A stretch of DNA of 64,000 nt. Source: Exilibacterium tricleocarpae. GTDB taxonomy: Bacteria > Pseudomonadota > Gammaproteobacteria > Pseudomonadales > Cellvibrionaceae. Position 1 is the stretch's first letter. Every line of letters starts with the position of its first letter. This document shows, piece by piece, positions 7,615 through 19,616 of this stretch. The stretch is taken from NCBI RefSeq assembly GCF_007004655.1, contig NZ_ML660097.1, positions 62,001 through 126,000 on the forward strand, read 5' to 3'. The notes beneath the pieces were generated by a model. It saw only the letters and a list, made by a program, of their open reading frames with translations. It did no database searches and was not told the origin of the DNA. Both the position numbers and the translations under genes were made by a program.

Positions 7615-8628
7615 TTAGGGCGACTGGCTATCCACGCTGAATAATTTCGCCCGCACCGTGCTGCGATAGTCACTGGGTGTGGTGGCGAGAAATTTCTTAA
7701 ACAGACCGGTGAAGTGCCCCATGTCCTGGTAGCCCACCCGATAGGCAATTTCGCTGATCGACAAGTTGCTGGTTTTCAGCAAATCCTTGGCGGTTTCGAT
7801 GCGAATTTCCTGCAGGTACTGCAAGGGTGATTTGCCGGTGGCGCTTTTGAAGCGGCGGTTAAAACTGCGCACGCTCATTTCGAAGCGCAGGGCCACCTGG
7901 CTGAGTTTGATATCGCGGCCGTAATTGTCCTGCAGCCAGATTTGCGCCTGCACTATCTCTTCGTCCGGATGGTGGCGGGTGGTGCCGTCCAGGGTGTCGC
8001 TCTCAAAGTAGCTGGTGGTCTCGTAAGCGCGGCGTATCTCGTGGGAGAAGTGTCTTTCGACGTGATTGGCAATGGGTTTATTGTAGAGCCGCTGGATAAA
8101 GTGTACGGTCAAATCCGCCAGTGCGTTGACGCTGGCGGCGCAGTAGAGGCTGCCGGCCTGGGTAATAAAATACTGCCGCTTTAGCTGCACTTGCGGGTAG
8201 TCCTTCTGGAACTGATCGAAATAGTGCCAGTGGGTGGTGGCGGGCTTGCCGTTGAGCAGCCCCGCCTCCGCCAGGAAGCAGCAGCCGGTGCCTACCGCGC
8301 TGATGGTGGCGCCTTCTTCGTACTGGCGCCGCAGCCAGGGTTTCAGCACCGTATCGCGGCGCACCAGGGGGCGCGGGTTGCGCCACAGTGCCGGTAGAAA
8401 AATCATATCCGAGTGGCCGGCCTGGTCCAGGGTACAGGCGGGCGTGAAGCTTAATCCGGCGCGTGTCTCGACGCGTTCGGGGCTGATGGCGGCAGTCTGT
8501 ATATGCAGAGTCGCGGCGTGCCGGTCGCGGCCCTGGGCGGCGCTTTCGGCCGCCCGCAACATTTCGATCGGCAGGGTGGTGCTGGTGGCCAGCATATGGT
8601 CGCAAAGTACGAAGGTGATGGTGGGCAT
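7615..8628 (-). CDS. GlxA-type transcriptional regulator: DJ-1/PfpI domain plus AraC helix-turn-helix
   Basis: This 337-residue protein has an N-terminal DJ-1/PfpI-like domain (about residues 1-190) with the nucleophile-elbow region AVGTGCCFLAEAG (Cys116/117), then an AraC-type DNA-binding domain (about residues 225-325) with both helix-turn-helix units (VALRFEMSVRSFNRRFK and SISEIAYRVGYQDMGHFTGLFKK). Family members sense small metabolites and activate nearby catabolic or stress genes. It is divergent from fabY, and the 313-base gap contains a TGGCTA-ATA-TAGCCA dyad, so control of fabY or of itself is plausible but inferred. Confidence 0.9.
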   Translation of the reverse strand: MPTITFVLCDHMLATSTTLPIEMLRAAESAAQGRDRHAATLHIQTAAISPERVETRAGLSFTPACTLDQAGHSDMIFLPALWRNPRPLVRRDTVLKPWLRRQYEEGATISAVGTGCCFLAEAGLLNGKPATTHWHYFDQFQKDYPQVQLKRQYFITQAGSLYCAASVNALADLTVHFIQRLYNKPIANHVERHFSHEIRRAYETTSYFESDTLDGTTRHHPDEEIVQAQIWLQDNYGRDIKLSQVALRFEMSVRSFNRRFKSATGKSPLQYLQEIRIETAKDLLKTSNLSISEIAYRVGYQDMGHFTGLFKKFLATTPSDYRSTVRAKLFSVDSQSP

Positions 8629-8802
8629 GGCGTCTCTTTTGGGTGCAGGTATCGTCCAGGTACTGGCCCGAGTGACTGGCGCTTTTACCGCGAATTGTGG
8701 CTAAAATCGCTTAGTAAAATCCAGGCTGTTTCAGCCATTAGAGTTGCTATTTTGGCCGAAATAAAAAATAGTTACATAGACTGGCTGGTCTGACAGATTT
8801 TT

Positions 8803-8817
8803 TGGCTAATATAGCCA
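8803..8817. promoter_or_regulatory. Candidate operator between the AraC-type regulator and fabY
   Basis: TGGCTA at 8803-8808 is the exact reverse complement of TAGCCA at 8812-8817, with three bases between. Related half-sites (TGGCTAAAAT near 8698, ATTTTGGCC near 8751) occur in the same 313-base gap, which otherwise contains no gene. Confidence 0.4.
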
Positions 8818-8941
8818 GGAAATTATACAAAGGCCTACTTACACTCAGGCTATGCGGGTGAAGTCGGTTGGATCATCAATTCAGCCATCGGCAACTTAAG
8901 ACACCTTCAATTTACGAGCGTTTACAAGAGAGTCGTCCCCC

Positions 8942-10846
8942 ATGTCCCGTTTACCTGTTATTGCCGGCTTCGGCGGCTTCGGTGCCGCCGGTCGCAGTTC
9001 GTTTCACCACGCCTACCGCCGTATGGTGATTGGAAGCCTGGCCCCCGAGGCACGGCAGCAGACCCTGGTTGGGCTGGCGGCGATGATGAAGCTGGTGACG
9101 TATACCGACAACGGCTATGCGGATCGCGACGGTGCCCGGCTCAGCGAGGCCGATATCGAGGCCCGCTTCGGGCAGCAGATTCTCAACTCGACCCTGGTGC
9201 GCCGCATCGAGAGCCGGTATCACGATGTGGACCGCTTGCACTGGCACAAACAGATGGAGATAGGGCCGGCACAGGGGCAGAGCCTGGGGTTTATCACCAC
9301 CCCCAGGCAACTGCCGGAGCCACTGCCGCCGACCTGGACGGTCAGTGCCTGCGGCGATGGCCAGGTGCGGGTCGAGATACGGGATAACTTTAACGTCAAG
9401 GTGGACAGTTTTCGCGAGGCGCCGGTGAAGGCGGCGGGGCAGCTTCCCAGCGGCTTTGACCCGGGTGAACTCTACAACTCGCGCTTTCATCCCCGGGCGC
9501 TGCAGATGACGATCGCGGCAGCCTCGGACGCCATTCATTCATTGGGGCTGGCGTGGCGCACGGTGGTCGATGCCGTGCCACCCGATGCCATCGGTGTCTA
9601 CGCCGGCAGTGCCATGAGCCAGCTCGACGACGCCGGCTTCGGCGGTATGTTGCAGGCGCGCCTCAAAGGCGGCCGTGTGTCCACCAAGCAGTGTCCGCTG
9701 GGGTTGAATACCATGCCCGCGGATTTTATCAATGCCTATGTGTTGGGTAGTGTCGGCGTTACCGGCAGCACCACCGGCGCTTGTGCCAGCTTCCTCTATA
9801 ATCTGCGCCTGGCGGTGGAGGATATTCAAAGCGGCCGCCGCCGCGTGGTGGTGGTGGGCAACAGCGAGGCGCCGATCACGCCGGAGATTCTGGACGGTTA
9901 CGGCACTATGGGCGCCCTGGCGACAGACGACAACCTGAAATACCTGGATGCTGTCGATACCGTGGACTACCGCCGCGCCAGCCGGCCGTTTGGGGAGAAC
10001 TGCGGCTTCACCATGGCCGAGTCGGCCCAGTATGTGGTGCTGATGGACGACGAACTGGCGCTGCAACTGGGGGCGGATATTCACGGCGCGGCGACCGATG
10101 TTTTTGTCAACGCCGACGGCTACAAGAAATCCATATCGGCGCCCGGGCCGGGCAATTACATCACCATGGCCAAAGCGGTGGCCGCGGCGCGGGCCATTGT
10201 CGGCGATGAGGCGGTGCGGACCCGCAGTTTTATCCAGGCGCACGGTTCCAGCACCCCGCAAAACCGGGTCAGTGAATCCCATATTTTTGATCAGGTGGCC
10301 GGTGCCTTTGCTATCCGCGATTGGCCGGTGGCGGCGGTGAAGGCCTACCTGGGGCATTCGCTGGCGCCGGCCAGTGCCGACCAGTTGATGGCGTCGCTGG
10401 GGGTATTTGCCTACGGTTTTATCCCGGGCATTAAAACCATCGATAAGGTGGCGGACGACGTCTACGCCGAGCGGCTGCATATCCCTACGGCGGATGTCGA
10501 CAGGGGTGTGGGCGGGCTCGATGTGGCGTTCCTCAATTCGAAGGGCTTTGGCGGCAATAACGCCACGGCGACTATCCTGTCGCCGCAACAGGTGGAACGG
10601 ATGTTGCGCAAGCGTTACGGTGATGCCGCCCTGGCAAGCTATGCGCAAAAGCGCGAGCACACCCGCGCTGCGGCTGCCGCCTACGATCGCCGTGCGACCC
10701 GCGGTGATTTTCAGACCATCTATCATTTTGGTCGCGATATGATCGATGAGACGGCACTGGGTATCAGTAGTGAGCAGGTGCGGGTGCCCGGTTTCAACCA
10801 TCCCATCGACCTGCGCTTGCCCAATCGGTATGCGGATATGACCTAG
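8942..10846 (+). CDS. fabY: Beta-ketoacyl synthase FabY (acetoacetyl-ACP-forming initiation enzyme)
   Basis: The 634-residue product matches FabY of Pseudomonas aeruginosa almost end to end by recalled sequence, beginning MSRLPVIAGFGGFGAAGRSS. FabY condenses acetyl-CoA with malonyl-ACP to start fatty acid synthesis, replacing FabH. The thiolase-fold triad is visible: Cys281 in GACAS, His434 in AHGSSTP and His472 in GHSLA. The long N-terminal region before the ketosynthase fold is normal for FabY. It is followed by a strong terminator, so it is probably a single-gene transcript. Neighbouring fadBA means synthesis and breakdown of fatty acids sit side by side. Confidence 0.93.
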   Translation: MSRLPVIAGFGGFGAAGRSSFHHAYRRMVIGSLAPEARQQTLVGLAAMMKLVTYTDNGYADRDGARLSEADIEARFGQQILNSTLVRRIESRYHDVDRLHWHKQMEIGPAQGQSLGFITTPRQLPEPLPPTWTVSACGDGQVRVEIRDNFNVKVDSFREAPVKAAGQLPSGFDPGELYNSRFHPRALQMTIAAASDAIHSLGLAWRTVVDAVPPDAIGVYAGSAMSQLDDAGFGGMLQARLKGGRVSTKQCPLGLNTMPADFINAYVLGSVGVTGSTTGACASFLYNLRLAVEDIQSGRRRVVVVGNSEAPITPEILDGYGTMGALATDDNLKYLDAVDTVDYRRASRPFGENCGFTMAESAQYVVLMDDELALQLGADIHGAATDVFVNADGYKKSISAPGPGNYITMAKAVAAARAIVGDEAVRTRSFIQAHGSSTPQNRVSESHIFDQVAGAFAIRDWPVAAVKAYLGHSLAPASADQLMASLGVFAYGFIPGIKTIDKVADDVYAERLHIPTADVDRGVGGLDVAFLNSKGFGGNNATATILSPQQVERMLRKRYGDAALASYAQKREHTRAAAAAYDRRATRGDFQTIYHFGRDMIDETALGISSEQVRVPGFNHPIDLRLPNRYADMT

Positions 10847-10863
10847 TCTTGTAAGCTGCAGGG

Positions 10864-10894
10864 AAACGGCCGCCTTCGGGCGGCCGTTTTTTTT
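10864..10894 (+). terminator. Rho-independent terminator after fabY
   Basis: A GC-rich stem (ACGGCCGCC, loop TTCG, GGCGGCCGT) directly followed by a run of eight T residues, 18 bases past the fabY stop. Confidence 0.93.
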
Positions 10895-11031
10895 CCGGCA
10901 TATTGAGCAGTATTAGGCAGTAAAGTGCGTGTTGTTTGAGTAAGCTGTCGTGGCCGGGATGGCTGGCCTCTGTTGCTGAAAACTGGCTATAGTTAGGCCT
11001 GCGGCGTACGGCAGCAGCGGCTGCGGCGTTA

Positions 11032-11091
11032 GGAAGCGGTATTGGATTAGGCACTGGATTAGGCACTGGAATAGTCACAGGAACAGGCATT
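11032..11091. repeat. Five 12-bp tandem repeats
   Basis: Five degenerate units beginning GGA, two of them identical (GGATTAGGCACT), run from 11032 to 11091 and end immediately at the GAGG ribosome binding site of the next gene. Confidence 0.8.
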
Positions 11092-11101
11092 GAGGACGGT
11101 A

Positions 11102-11647
11102 ATGAGTATGGATGTCGGCGCTCGGTTACAAATTCTTCGCACCTTAAACGGCTGGTCGCAACGGGAGCTGGCCAAGCGCGCCGGCGTTACCAACAGCACC
11201 ATTTCCATGATAGAGCAGGGTCGGGTAAGCCCCTCGGTCAGCTCGCTGCAGAAAGTACTCGATGGCATCCCCATGAGCCTGCGGGACTTCTTCACGCTCA
11301 ATCTCGATGCCGATACACAGGTGTTCTACGACGCCGCAGACTTTCGCGACGTCGGCAACGGCAGCGTCGCCTACCACCTGCTCGGCGCCAACCGGCCGGG
11401 TCGGGCCATGTCGATCAAACAGGCGCGCTTCCCCCCCGGCAGCGATACCGGGCCTGAAGTGCTGATAAGCGATGGCGACGAGGGCGGCATTGTGGTGGAA
11501 GGCCAGATCGAAGCCATGGCGGCAGGGGAGGTGCGGCTGCTCAATACCGGTGACGGTTATTACTTCGAAAGCCGCCGGCCGCACCGGTTCAGGAATACCG
11601 GCCGGCGGGATTGTGTGATGATCATCGCTACCTCCCGGGCGTTTTGA
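11102..11647 (+). CDS. PuuR-like transcriptional regulator: XRE helix-turn-helix plus cupin
   Basis: The 181-residue protein has an N-terminal lambda-repressor-type helix-turn-helix (GARLQILRTLNGWSQRELAK, then NSTISMIEQGRVSPSVSSL, about residues 5-60) and a C-terminal cupin (about residues 105-178) ending in a beta-barrel strand, as in PuuR, the putrescine-pathway repressor. The ligand here is unknown. The ATG at 11102 has GAGG seven bases upstream; a TTG at 11090 is the alternative. It stands between fabY and fadBA in the same direction but is separated from both by about 240 bases and has its own repeat-containing leader. Confidence 0.87.
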   Translation: MSMDVGARLQILRTLNGWSQRELAKRAGVTNSTISMIEQGRVSPSVSSLQKVLDGIPMSLRDFFTLNLDADTQVFYDAADFRDVGNGSVAYHLLGANRPGRAMSIKQARFPPGSDTGPEVLISDGDEGGIVVEGQIEAMAAGEVRLLNTGDGYYFESRRPHRFRNTGRRDCVMIIATSRAF

Positions 11648-11767
11648 GGTTCTTTTCCTAGACTGTGGCGGCCGGGTCTTTATTGATTGACCCCGCACCG
11701 GGGCAGCTGCAGTTTAACTGCGTCGCATTTCATCCGGGAAAGCCCGGACAGATAGCTGAAAATAGGG

Positions 11768-11785
11768 TTCAAACAATCGTTTGAA
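11768..11785. promoter_or_regulatory. PsrA-type operator upstream of fadBA
   Basis: TTCAAAC, four bases, GTTTGAA is a perfect inverted repeat and fits the PsrA motif (G/C)AAAC-N2-4-GTTT(G/C) known from Pseudomonas fadBA regulation. It lies about 95 bases before fadB. No psrA gene is visible in the window; the TetR gene at 15442-16125 does not resemble PsrA. Confidence 0.6.
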
Positions 11786-11879
11786 GACAGCTATACTATC
11801 GCCCACCGGCCGGCTGTGGCCGAGGCAATCGAAAAACGTATTCCAGTGGGCCCGAGCCCGGGCGCAAACGAGGTTATCC

Positions 11880-15253
<3,374 letters not shown>

Positions 15254-15396
15254 TGGGAGGTGTGGTTTCCCGGACGGGTCAAAGTCACTAACCGTGGGTT
15301 GTCCAGGGTATTAACAGATATGAATGCTGGTTATTTAAAGATCGGTAGAAAAGCTATTGTTAAATTCGTTCTTTAAAAACAAGGACATATCATTAG

Positions 15397-15425
15397 GGGT
15401 TCCCCACGGGTGTGGGGTTAAACCG
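15397..15425 (+). CRISPR. Solitary type I-E-like CRISPR repeat with AT-rich flank
   Basis: The 29-base unit has the I-E layout: GTTCCCC, a stem ACGGGTGT, GGGG, a short AT-rich linker, then AACCG. From memory it agrees with the common I-E repeat at about 26 of 29 positions. On the expected leader side, about 15310-15396 is AT-rich and contains GGTAGAA and TTCTTTAAAAA, reminiscent of I-E leaders. No second repeat is found at a 61-base step in either direction and there are no cas genes in the window. It lies 16 bases past the stop of the TetR gene. Confidence 0.5.
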
Positions 15426-15441
15426 GACACGATGCCGAAGG

Positions 15442-16125
15442 CTAGACAGGGGTACGGCCGCGGCTTTTCTTGATCGATGCCGACTGTGCCGGTGGCTGAG
15501 ATTGACGCCTTGCCGTGCTTTCACCCGGCAGATCGAGCAATTCGCGCTTGGCGATGGCTGCCAGAAAATCCGTGCGCTGTCTGGCCCGCTTCGGTGAGGA
15601 GTAGAGAATATTGTCGATAGCTTCGCCCTGAAACTCATGCACCAACATGTAAATCACCGCATCAAATTGCGGATTGTCTCGCGCCGCGACGGGAAACAGG
15701 TCTTTCGCCAGCGTCAAAATGGTCTTCATATTGTTCTTGATAATCGGCTTGAGTCCGGCGCGCAGGACGCTGTCTGTTCTCGAGGCCACGATCAATTCCA
15801 ACACCGCGTGGTATTCGCGGGTCTTATAGTTGCTGCGGATCAACTCCAGGCCGTCGGCGATGCGATCGGCGGCGACGGGCCGGCGGGTGAAACGCCGCTT
15901 GAATTTCTCCACCAATTTGGCGTAGGCGTAATCAGCAGTGGCCACCATCAGCGTTGTGCGATTGGTAAACTGCCGGTACAGGCCGCCTTTGGATAACAGT
16001 GCCCGGTCGCAGATTTCCTGGGTGCTGGAGCTGTAGTAGCCCACTTCGTACAAACTGTCGATAACCGCCTCGATGACTTTGCGCCGAGTCTGCGCACTGC
16101 GCTCCTGTTGTGTCCTTTTCTGCAT
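15442..16125 (-). CDS. TetR family transcriptional regulator
   Basis: The 227-residue protein has a TetR N-terminal DNA-binding domain: RRKVIEAVIDSLYEVGYYSS, then TQEICDRALLSKGGLYRQFTNRTTL (about residues 13-60). The ligand-binding part is all-helical, with ELIVASRTDSVLRAGLKPII typical of C-terminal TetR helices. The tail (last 30 residues) is basic and proline/serine-rich, probably disordered. It diverges from the TonB receptor gene across a 560-base AT-rich gap, so control of that receptor is plausible; it converges with fadA. The effector is unknown. Confidence 0.88.
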   Translation of the reverse strand: MQKRTQQERSAQTRRKVIEAVIDSLYEVGYYSSSTQEICDRALLSKGGLYRQFTNRTTLMVATADYAYAKLVEKFKRRFTRRPVAADRIADGLELIRSNYKTREYHAVLELIVASRTDSVLRAGLKPIIKNNMKTILTLAKDLFPVAARDNPQFDAVIYMLVHEFQGEAIDNILYSSPKRARQRTDFLAAIAKRELLDLPGESTARRQSQPPAQSASIKKSRGRTPV

Positions 16126-16687
16126 TATGGAATCGTCCGCCGACTTTACTGAGGTGTCAGCATAGACTGTTTTTCGGTGTTGTGCATAAATGAATTTTCT
16201 AACTGGTTGATTTTTATGCGTAAAAAGAAACTGCTCATTTTTTACAAAGGAGTTATACGTGCCGCTGTAGTTTTTCTACACAGACCGGGATTTTAAACTG
16301 GGAATCTGTTGCCTTGCAATTGTCGTCAAAGAGACTGTTTGGTCGCTAAAAAATGGTCTACACTGTCGGCGCGTTTATCGACTTGCTCTGCCGGTTACAG
16401 GTTCTGATCGGGGTGGTGCTGGGTTTTTTGCAGCGAGCCTTTTTAGCATTCAAGCTCGACGCCGCTGGTGTTCACAGGCGGCAACTTACAGATAACAACG
16501 GCGAGAGCGAAAGCGATACGTTACACAGATATAAAAAAAACACAGCTAAGAAAAATAAGTAATAGTGACGAAGAGCCAACAAGAGTAGATCACAGCCTCG
16601 GCCATTGATGCCGAGACGATTCATACAAGCGCAGTAAACAGATTTTTCTCAATAACGATAATATGAAAAACTGGAGGCGTTGCCGTG
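16126..16687. other. AT-rich intergenic region between the TetR gene and a TonB receptor gene
   Basis: This 560-base gap is noticeably richer in A and T than the flanking genes and must contain the two divergent promoters. A 69-codon open frame at 16353-16562 has no family resemblance and ends in a lysine-rich stretch; I do not regard it as a gene. Confidence 0.5.
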
Positions 16688-19264
16688 ATGTTGAAGAGAA
16701 ACGATTGTACCGTGAAGCCCCTGGCTGCCGTCGTGGTTGCGAATGTAGTTGCAACTGCGTCGCTGTCTACCTTGGCGCAGGAGCAGCCGCTGCTGGAAGA
16801 AATCATTGTCACCGCGCAAAAGCGCAGTGAATCCCTGCAGGATGTCCCCATCTCAGTGGCGGCGGTCAGTGGTGAACGGCTGCGCGATGCGGGTCTGCAA
16901 CGGTTCGAAGACGTCAGTGCTTATGTACCGAACTTTTCTGTGCAGAAAGACCCGATCGGCGACCGCATCAATATCCGCGGTATCCAGTCGGGCAATCAGG
17001 CGGGTTTCGAGCAGTCTGTGGCAACGTTTGTCGATGGTGTGTATCGCGGCCGCGGCGTGCAGGCGCGCTTTGCATTTCTCGATATCGAGATGCTGGAGGT
17101 GCTGCGCGGACCCCAGGGTACGTTATTCGGTAAGAACACTATCGGCGGCGCCCTGAATATTCGCTCCGGCAAACCCACCGATGAGTTCGAATCGGAAGTG
17201 TCACTGGCCTACAATCCGGAATTCAAGGAAACCGAAATACAGGCTTATGTCTCGGGACCGTTAAGCAATACCCTAAGCGGGCGCCTGGCGATTATGTCCC
17301 GGCAAATGGATGAGGGTTGGGTCGACAACCGCGGTTATGGCGAGGATGTTCCCGACTCTGATGAACTTGCCTATCGTATTTCCCTCGAATGGGCGCCCAC
17401 CGACACCACACTTGTCGAATTCAAATATGAAGACGGCGACTGGGATGTGGTCGGTCAACCGCTAATCATTCTCGAGGCGGGCACCCTGGCGGCGTTTGGT
17501 TTTAGCGGCGGCCGGGATTTCAACACCGTGATGACCAACGATCGAAGCGTTACCGCGGCGCTTACCGGTATCCCGGAACCGGCCTGGGGAGACGACGGGC
17601 CGATTGACTTCGGTTCCGCCAATCTTTTTGAGGGCGATTCCTCCGAGTTGGCTCTGACGGTAAACCACACGTTTGACAATCTCGGCACGCTGACGGCGAT
17701 TCTCGCACAGTCGGAATATGATTTTACCCGCGCTCTGGATTCGGACTTCGGCCCGCTGCCCATATCCCGATTTGACGACAGTGAGGATTTTGAGCAAACC
17801 AGTTTCGAGCTGCGCTTTGCCTCGGAGACCGGGACAGCGCTGGAGTACATCGGCGGTATCTACTATCACGAGAGCAGTATGACGGTGGACGGTTTGTCGT
17901 ACCTGAATAATGGTGCTATCAATGCCATTCTCAATGTCAGCTGTGCCGCCGGCGGTGGTGTGCAGGTTGCTGCGCTTTCGGACCCCTTCGCCAGTTTGAT
18001 TGCTACCGTGAACGCCAACGCGATGCTACCTACGCCCACTACTGCCGCGACTGCCAACTCCTGCGGGCAGGCCGCGCTTTTGGCAGGGCTGCCATCGGTA
18101 CCCGGCGGCAACCGTTATTCCGTATTGGATCAGGACACCGATACCTGGGCCGTATTTGGCCAAGCCACCTTCAGTGTTACCGACACGGTGCGCGCAACGC
18201 TTGGGGTGCGCTACACAGAAGAGGAGAAGGAAGCCGACAAGTCCGCCAATGCCGCGGATTACGCCGGCGGCAATACCGCCCCCACCGCCAACCCGGCAGT
18301 GGTGTTGGTCACCAGCATTATCGGCGAGTTCACGCCTCACGATATTCGCGGGCTCAGCCGCGATGAGGAGAGTTTCACCTGGTCGGCGAACCTGCAGTGG
18401 GACCTGAGTCCGGAGATCATGTTGTACGGCACCGCCTCCACCGGTTTCAAGGCGGGCGGATTCAACTCGTTTTATTTCGGCGAGCCCAATGGCGCCGGCT
18501 TCGATCCCGACGACGCCGAATTTGAGGAAGAGGAGGCGTTGACATTTGAGTTGGGTGCGAAAATGAGTCTGGCGCAGGGCGCTGCGGAGCTGAGTGTTGC
18601 CGCTTTCCGCACTGAGTACGACGATTTGCAGGCGGCAGTCTTTACCGGCGGCACCACCTTCACGGTGGAAAACGCCGCCGAGGCGGTAACCCAGGGCATA
18701 GAGATAGACGGTCGATGGCAGTTGACACAAAATGTCCTGCTGCAGGGCTCGTTCGGGTGGATCGACTTCGAATTCGACAGCTTCACCAGCCAGGCCTGTA
18801 CCAACCTCCAATTCCAGACATTTCGTGAAGGTATCTGGGCGGGGGGCGCCAATCCGCTGGCGGCACTGTTGAACAACGGCGATTGCAGTGATGCCGGTGT
18901 CAATGATCTGGCCGGCAGCGTCAGCGAAAACACGCCGGAGTTCCAGGCCTCCCTGGCGGCGACTCTGACCCAGTCGATCGGTACTTACCAGTTGCTGGCG
19001 ACCCTCGGGCTCAATTATTCCGACGAGCAGTTCCGCGCCGGCGATATCGATCCGATCACACTCGATGAAAGCTTTGTCAAAGTGGACGCCACTTTCACCC
19101 TGGGACCTGAGAGCGGCGCCTGGGATATTTCACTGATCGGTAAAAACCTGTCGGATGAGACCACGATCAACTACGCCAATGATACGCCGCTGTTTCCCGG
19201 CACCTTTCAGGCGGCGCTGGAACAGCCTCGTTCTATCGCAGTGCGGGCGCGGTTGTTTTTTTAG
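16688..19264 (+). CDS. TonB-dependent outer-membrane receptor
   Basis: The 858-residue protein is an outer-membrane beta-barrel taking up a substrate with energy from TonB. After a signal peptide (LAAVVVANVVATASLSTLAQ) comes a TonB box-like stretch EEIIVTAQKR. The plug domain (about residues 45-160) has VPISVAAVSGERLRDAG, INIRGIQ and LRGPQGTLFGKNTIGGALNI. The barrel ends with the outer-membrane sorting signal RARLFF. It is most like the broad family found near steroid, terpene or lipid-degradation genes, but the substrate is not predictable. ATG at 16688 follows GGAG; a GTG at 16685 is adjacent. It has no signalling domain and is unrelated in detail to the two receptors at 51-57 kb. Confidence 0.92.
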   Translation: MLKRNDCTVKPLAAVVVANVVATASLSTLAQEQPLLEEIIVTAQKRSESLQDVPISVAAVSGERLRDAGLQRFEDVSAYVPNFSVQKDPIGDRINIRGIQSGNQAGFEQSVATFVDGVYRGRGVQARFAFLDIEMLEVLRGPQGTLFGKNTIGGALNIRSGKPTDEFESEVSLAYNPEFKETEIQAYVSGPLSNTLSGRLAIMSRQMDEGWVDNRGYGEDVPDSDELAYRISLEWAPTDTTLVEFKYEDGDWDVVGQPLIILEAGTLAAFGFSGGRDFNTVMTNDRSVTAALTGIPEPAWGDDGPIDFGSANLFEGDSSELALTVNHTFDNLGTLTAILAQSEYDFTRALDSDFGPLPISRFDDSEDFEQTSFELRFASETGTALEYIGGIYYHESSMTVDGLSYLNNGAINAILNVSCAAGGGVQVAALSDPFASLIATVNANAMLPTPTTAATANSCGQAALLAGLPSVPGGNRYSVLDQDTDTWAVFGQATFSVTDTVRATLGVRYTEEEKEADKSANAADYAGGNTAPTANPAVVLVTSIIGEFTPHDIRGLSRDEESFTWSANLQWDLSPEIMLYGTASTGFKAGGFNSFYFGEPNGAGFDPDDAEFEEEEALTFELGAKMSLAQGAAELSVAAFRTEYDDLQAAVFTGGTTFTVENAAEAVTQGIEIDGRWQLTQNVLLQGSFGWIDFEFDSFTSQACTNLQFQTFREGIWAGGANPLAALLNNGDCSDAGVNDLAGSVSENTPEFQASLAATLTQSIGTYQLLATLGLNYSDEQFRAGDIDPITLDESFVKVDATFTLGPESGAWDISLIGKNLSDETTINYANDTPLFPGTFQAALEQPRSIAVRARLFF

Positions 19265-19359
19265 GGACGCGGTTAATGGCATTTCCTCATGCTTACTTGT
19301 AGCAACTTGCAGATTCCCACTCCAATCGTATCGACCTCGATCAAGCGTGCCGAAGGGAG

Positions 19360-19530
19360 GTCTGGCTCTGGCTGAAGCCTTCAGAAACTCTCGACAGCAG
19401 GGATGCTGTCGTGACCAACAGTAGGCGCTTTAGGCGAGCTCCCAGGGACGGGTCCACAGCGTGTTTCTGAAGGCTTCAGCCAGAGCCAGACCGGTCAATT
19501 AGCAGATATCTGCTTAAGTAAGTGCCATTC
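19360..19530. repeat. Nested inverted-repeat element, copy 2
   Basis: Perfect 29-base arms at 19360-19388 and 19463-19491 enclose a loop with the hairpin at 19392-19411 (CGACAGCA, GGGA, TGCTGTCG). Read on the minus strand it aligns with copy 1 from GGCACTT at the end (19521-19527), through AATTGACCGGTC, both arms and the loop. The arms differ from copy 1 at five positions but remain perfectly complementary to each other. The surrounding gap 19265-19616 has no gene. Confidence 0.88.
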
Positions 19531-19616
19531 GAGACGCCGTTGTTTTGCGACAGAGAAATTAACAACCGGCAGCAGTGACGACTCTGCTGCCGCTTGTCAG
19601 TCAGCGCTTTTCTTTT

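Noticed and set aside
9539-10801. A 420-codon minus-strand open frame opposite fabY
   Set aside because: It lies entirely antisense to the well-matched FabY gene and has no domain; long antisense frames are expected at this GC content.
15442-16125. The TetR gene next to fadBA as psrA
   Set aside because: Despite the PsrA-like box before fadB, this protein's N- and C-terminal sequence does not resemble PsrA.
16353-16562. Small frame in the TetR/TonB receptor gap
   Set aside because: No ribosome binding site or family; it occupies the likely promoter region of two divergent genes.
19265-19616. Insertion sequence at the second hairpin element
   Set aside because: No transposase frame or target-site duplication is seen; only the non-coding hairpin element is present.
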